Assembly (NCBI GenBank): GCA_002720125.1
Contig: PBGQ01000028.1
Span: 37,071 to 43,667 of the forward strand
Direction: 5' to 3'
Origin: Rickettsiales bacterium
Lineage (GTDB): Bacteria > Pseudomonadota > Alphaproteobacteria > TMED109
Length of the DNA: 6,597 nt
In this document: positions 5,539-6,597 of the stretch, in pieces
How positions within the stretch are numbered: the stretch's first letter is position 1
Layout: each line of letters starts with the position of its first letter
Notes under the pieces: model-generated
What the model was told of the DNA's origin: nothing
Database searches by the model: none
The model's input: only the letters and a program-made list of their open reading frames with translations
Made by a program: the position numbers and the translations under genes

Positions 5539-5554
5539 AAAATTATATAATTTT
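5539..5554. repeat. 16-base perfect palindrome abutting the aroA start codon
   Basis: AAAATTATATAATTTT is its own reverse complement and ends one base before the aroA ATG. It includes TATAAT at 5546-5551. It could be an operator-like site, a weak hairpin at the translation start, or chance: by a rough estimate from base composition about one such palindrome every few windows is expected. Confidence 0.4.
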
Positions 5555-6597
5555 ATGTTTAAGAATAAATCAAAATTTATTAAATCTGAGAAACTTTATT
5601 TACCAAGAAATCATAAGCTAAGAGGACAGGTTAGCATTCCAGGGGATAAATCTATTTCTCAAAGAGCTCTAATTATTGGTTTAATTAGTAACGGAGTTAC
5701 AAAAATTGAAAATATATTGGAAAGTGAAGATGTTTTCCATACATTACAGGCGATCATTCTATTAGGAGGTAAAGTTGATTTCAAAAATAACACAATTTAT
5801 ATTAATGGATCAGGGTTAGGAAACATCATATCTCCAGACAAGCCCATATATATGGGTAATAGCGGAACTGGCACCAGATTACTTTTAGGTTTAGTTGCTG
5901 GTTCGGATGCAACTGTTACATTTTATGGAGATAACTCTTTAAATAAGAGACCTATGAGTAGAGTAATTATTCCATTAGAAAAAATGGGAGCAAAATTTAT
6001 TTTTGCTAAACCGGGCAGGCTTCCTCTGACAGTAATTGGTGCTCGCAAAAAAGGAATTACCATTCCCATAAATTACAAAATACCTGTAGTCTCCGCTCAA
6101 GTAAAATCAGCTATTATTTTTGCCTCTTTAACAGCTAGAGGTAAATCAAAAATAGTAGAGAAGAATAGGTCTAGAAATAATACTGAAAAAATGCTTTCAG
6201 ATTGTGGTGTAGATATTAGGACCAAGACTCAAAAGAATAAAAGTATTGTCATTGAATTGGAAGGAGTTTCATATGTTAATTCAAAGAAAGTAAAAGTTCC
6301 AGGAGATCCTTCAACTGCAGCATTTCTAGTAGTTGCTGCCTTAATTACAAAAGATAGTAAAGTTACATTGGAGAATATTTACTATGATAGATTTAGACTG
6401 AAAGTTTTTGATGTATTAAAAAAAATGGGTGCTAAAATAAAGATAATAAAAAATGAGAACAAAAAGACTTGCAATATAAGAGTAATTTCTTCTGCACTAA
6501 ATAATTTAACTATACCAAGCAATTTAGCGTCTTATTTAATAGATGAATATCCTATTCTCTCAATAGCCGCTGCTTGTGGTTCAGGAATTATGACAAT
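5555..6597 (+). CDS. aroA: 3-phosphoshikimate 1-carboxyvinyltransferase (EPSP synthase), 3' end cut
   Basis: The first 347 residues of EPSP synthase, the sixth step of the shikimate pathway, which joins PEP and shikimate 3-phosphate in the cytoplasm; about 90-100 C-terminal residues lie beyond the window. The N-terminal PGDKSISQRALI (29-40) supplies K32, S33 and R37 for substrate binding. GNSGTGTRL (101-109) is the PEP-binding loop, KRPM (131-134) carries the conserved Arg, SAQVKSA (180-186) binds shikimate phosphate, and IDEYPIL (329-335) holds the catalytic Asp330. SAQVK, RPMSRV and IDEYPI align best with class II enzymes such as that of Agrobacterium CP4. G104 occupies the loop position that is Ala100 in CP4, so the CP4 tolerance change is absent. 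TRDHTE is replaced by SRNNTE (206-211) and the class II NPTR by DRFR (278-281), unusual drift. ATG 5555 has no Shine-Dalgarno, but conserved sequence begins about 20 codons later, which fits this start. Confidence 0.97.
   Translation, partial: MFKNKSKFIKSEKLYLPRNHKLRGQVSIPGDKSISQRALIIGLISNGVTKIENILESEDVFHTLQAIILLGGKVDFKNNTIYINGSGLGNIISPDKPIYMGNSGTGTRLLLGLVAGSDATVTFYGDNSLNKRPMSRVIIPLEKMGAKFIFAKPGRLPLTVIGARKKGITIPINYKIPVVSAQVKSAIIFASLTARGKSKIVEKNRSRNNTEKMLSDCGVDIRTKTQKNKSIVIELEGVSYVNSKKVKVPGDPSTAAFLVVAALITKDSKVTLENIYYDRFRLKVFDVLKKMGAKIKIIKNENKKTCNIRVISSALNNLTIPSNLASYLIDEYPILSIAAACGSGIMT

Noticed and set aside
5855..5885. Naturally glyphosate-insensitive EPSP synthase loop
   Set aside because: The loop reads GNSGTGTRL with Gly at the position that is Ala in CP4, so the tolerance signature is absent.
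1..6597. CRISPR array, insertion sequence, prophage or defence island
   Set aside because: No spaced direct repeats, transposase, terminal inverted repeats, phage or nuclease-type genes were found; the genes are mostly housekeeping and regulation, though both window edges cut genes.

Overview
This is an AT-rich window (by eye well under 35% GC), densely packed, with no gene-free stretch longer than about 150 bases. It most likely comes from a low-GC, free-living alphaproteobacterium, possibly a streamlined marine lineage. The best evidence is the right-hand end: a TIGR02300-family zinc-ribbon protein with a tRNA-Ala(GGC) directly behind it, divergent from a class II-like EPSP synthase (aroA). 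That neighbourhood is typical of Alphaproteobacteria. The carboxyltransferase, the short CBS-pair protein and the RaiA/HPF-like protein also read as alphaproteobacterial. Placement below class is inference.

Layout: (a) 1-462, plus strand: the C-terminal part of an acyl-CoA carboxylase carboxyltransferase subunit, cut by the window edge. (b) 609-1466, minus strand: a two-CBS-domain protein preceded by a short ribosome-hibernation-factor-like protein, perhaps one transcript. (c) 1609-1685, minus strand: tRNA-Arg(CCT), with a linked change of the near-universal 19-56 tertiary pair. (d) 1756-3953, plus strand: a LysR-type regulator, a metallo-beta-lactamase-fold hydrolase and a small cyclic-nucleotide-binding-domain protein; the last two are 2 bases apart. 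(e) 3946-5058, minus strand: an EmrA/HlyD-type membrane fusion protein that converges on group (d), overlaps it by 8 bases, and has no transporter partner next to it. (f) 5115-5457, minus strand: tRNA-Ala(GGC) abutting the stop codon of the TIGR02300 gene with no spacer. (g) 5555-6597, plus strand: aroA, cut at the right edge.

Most of the window is housekeeping: amino-acid biosynthesis, tRNAs, ribosome hibernation and acyl-CoA metabolism. The least understood part is the LysR / MBL hydrolase / cNMP-binding trio, which could be a small nucleotide-signalling unit, although nothing in the sequence names the ligand or substrate. I see no CRISPR array, transposon, phage gene or obvious defence system. 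The most unusual observations are the covarying tRNA-Arg core pair, the zero-spacer mRNA/tRNA junction, and a palindrome that gives two convergent genes the same last three residues and mirrored stop codons.
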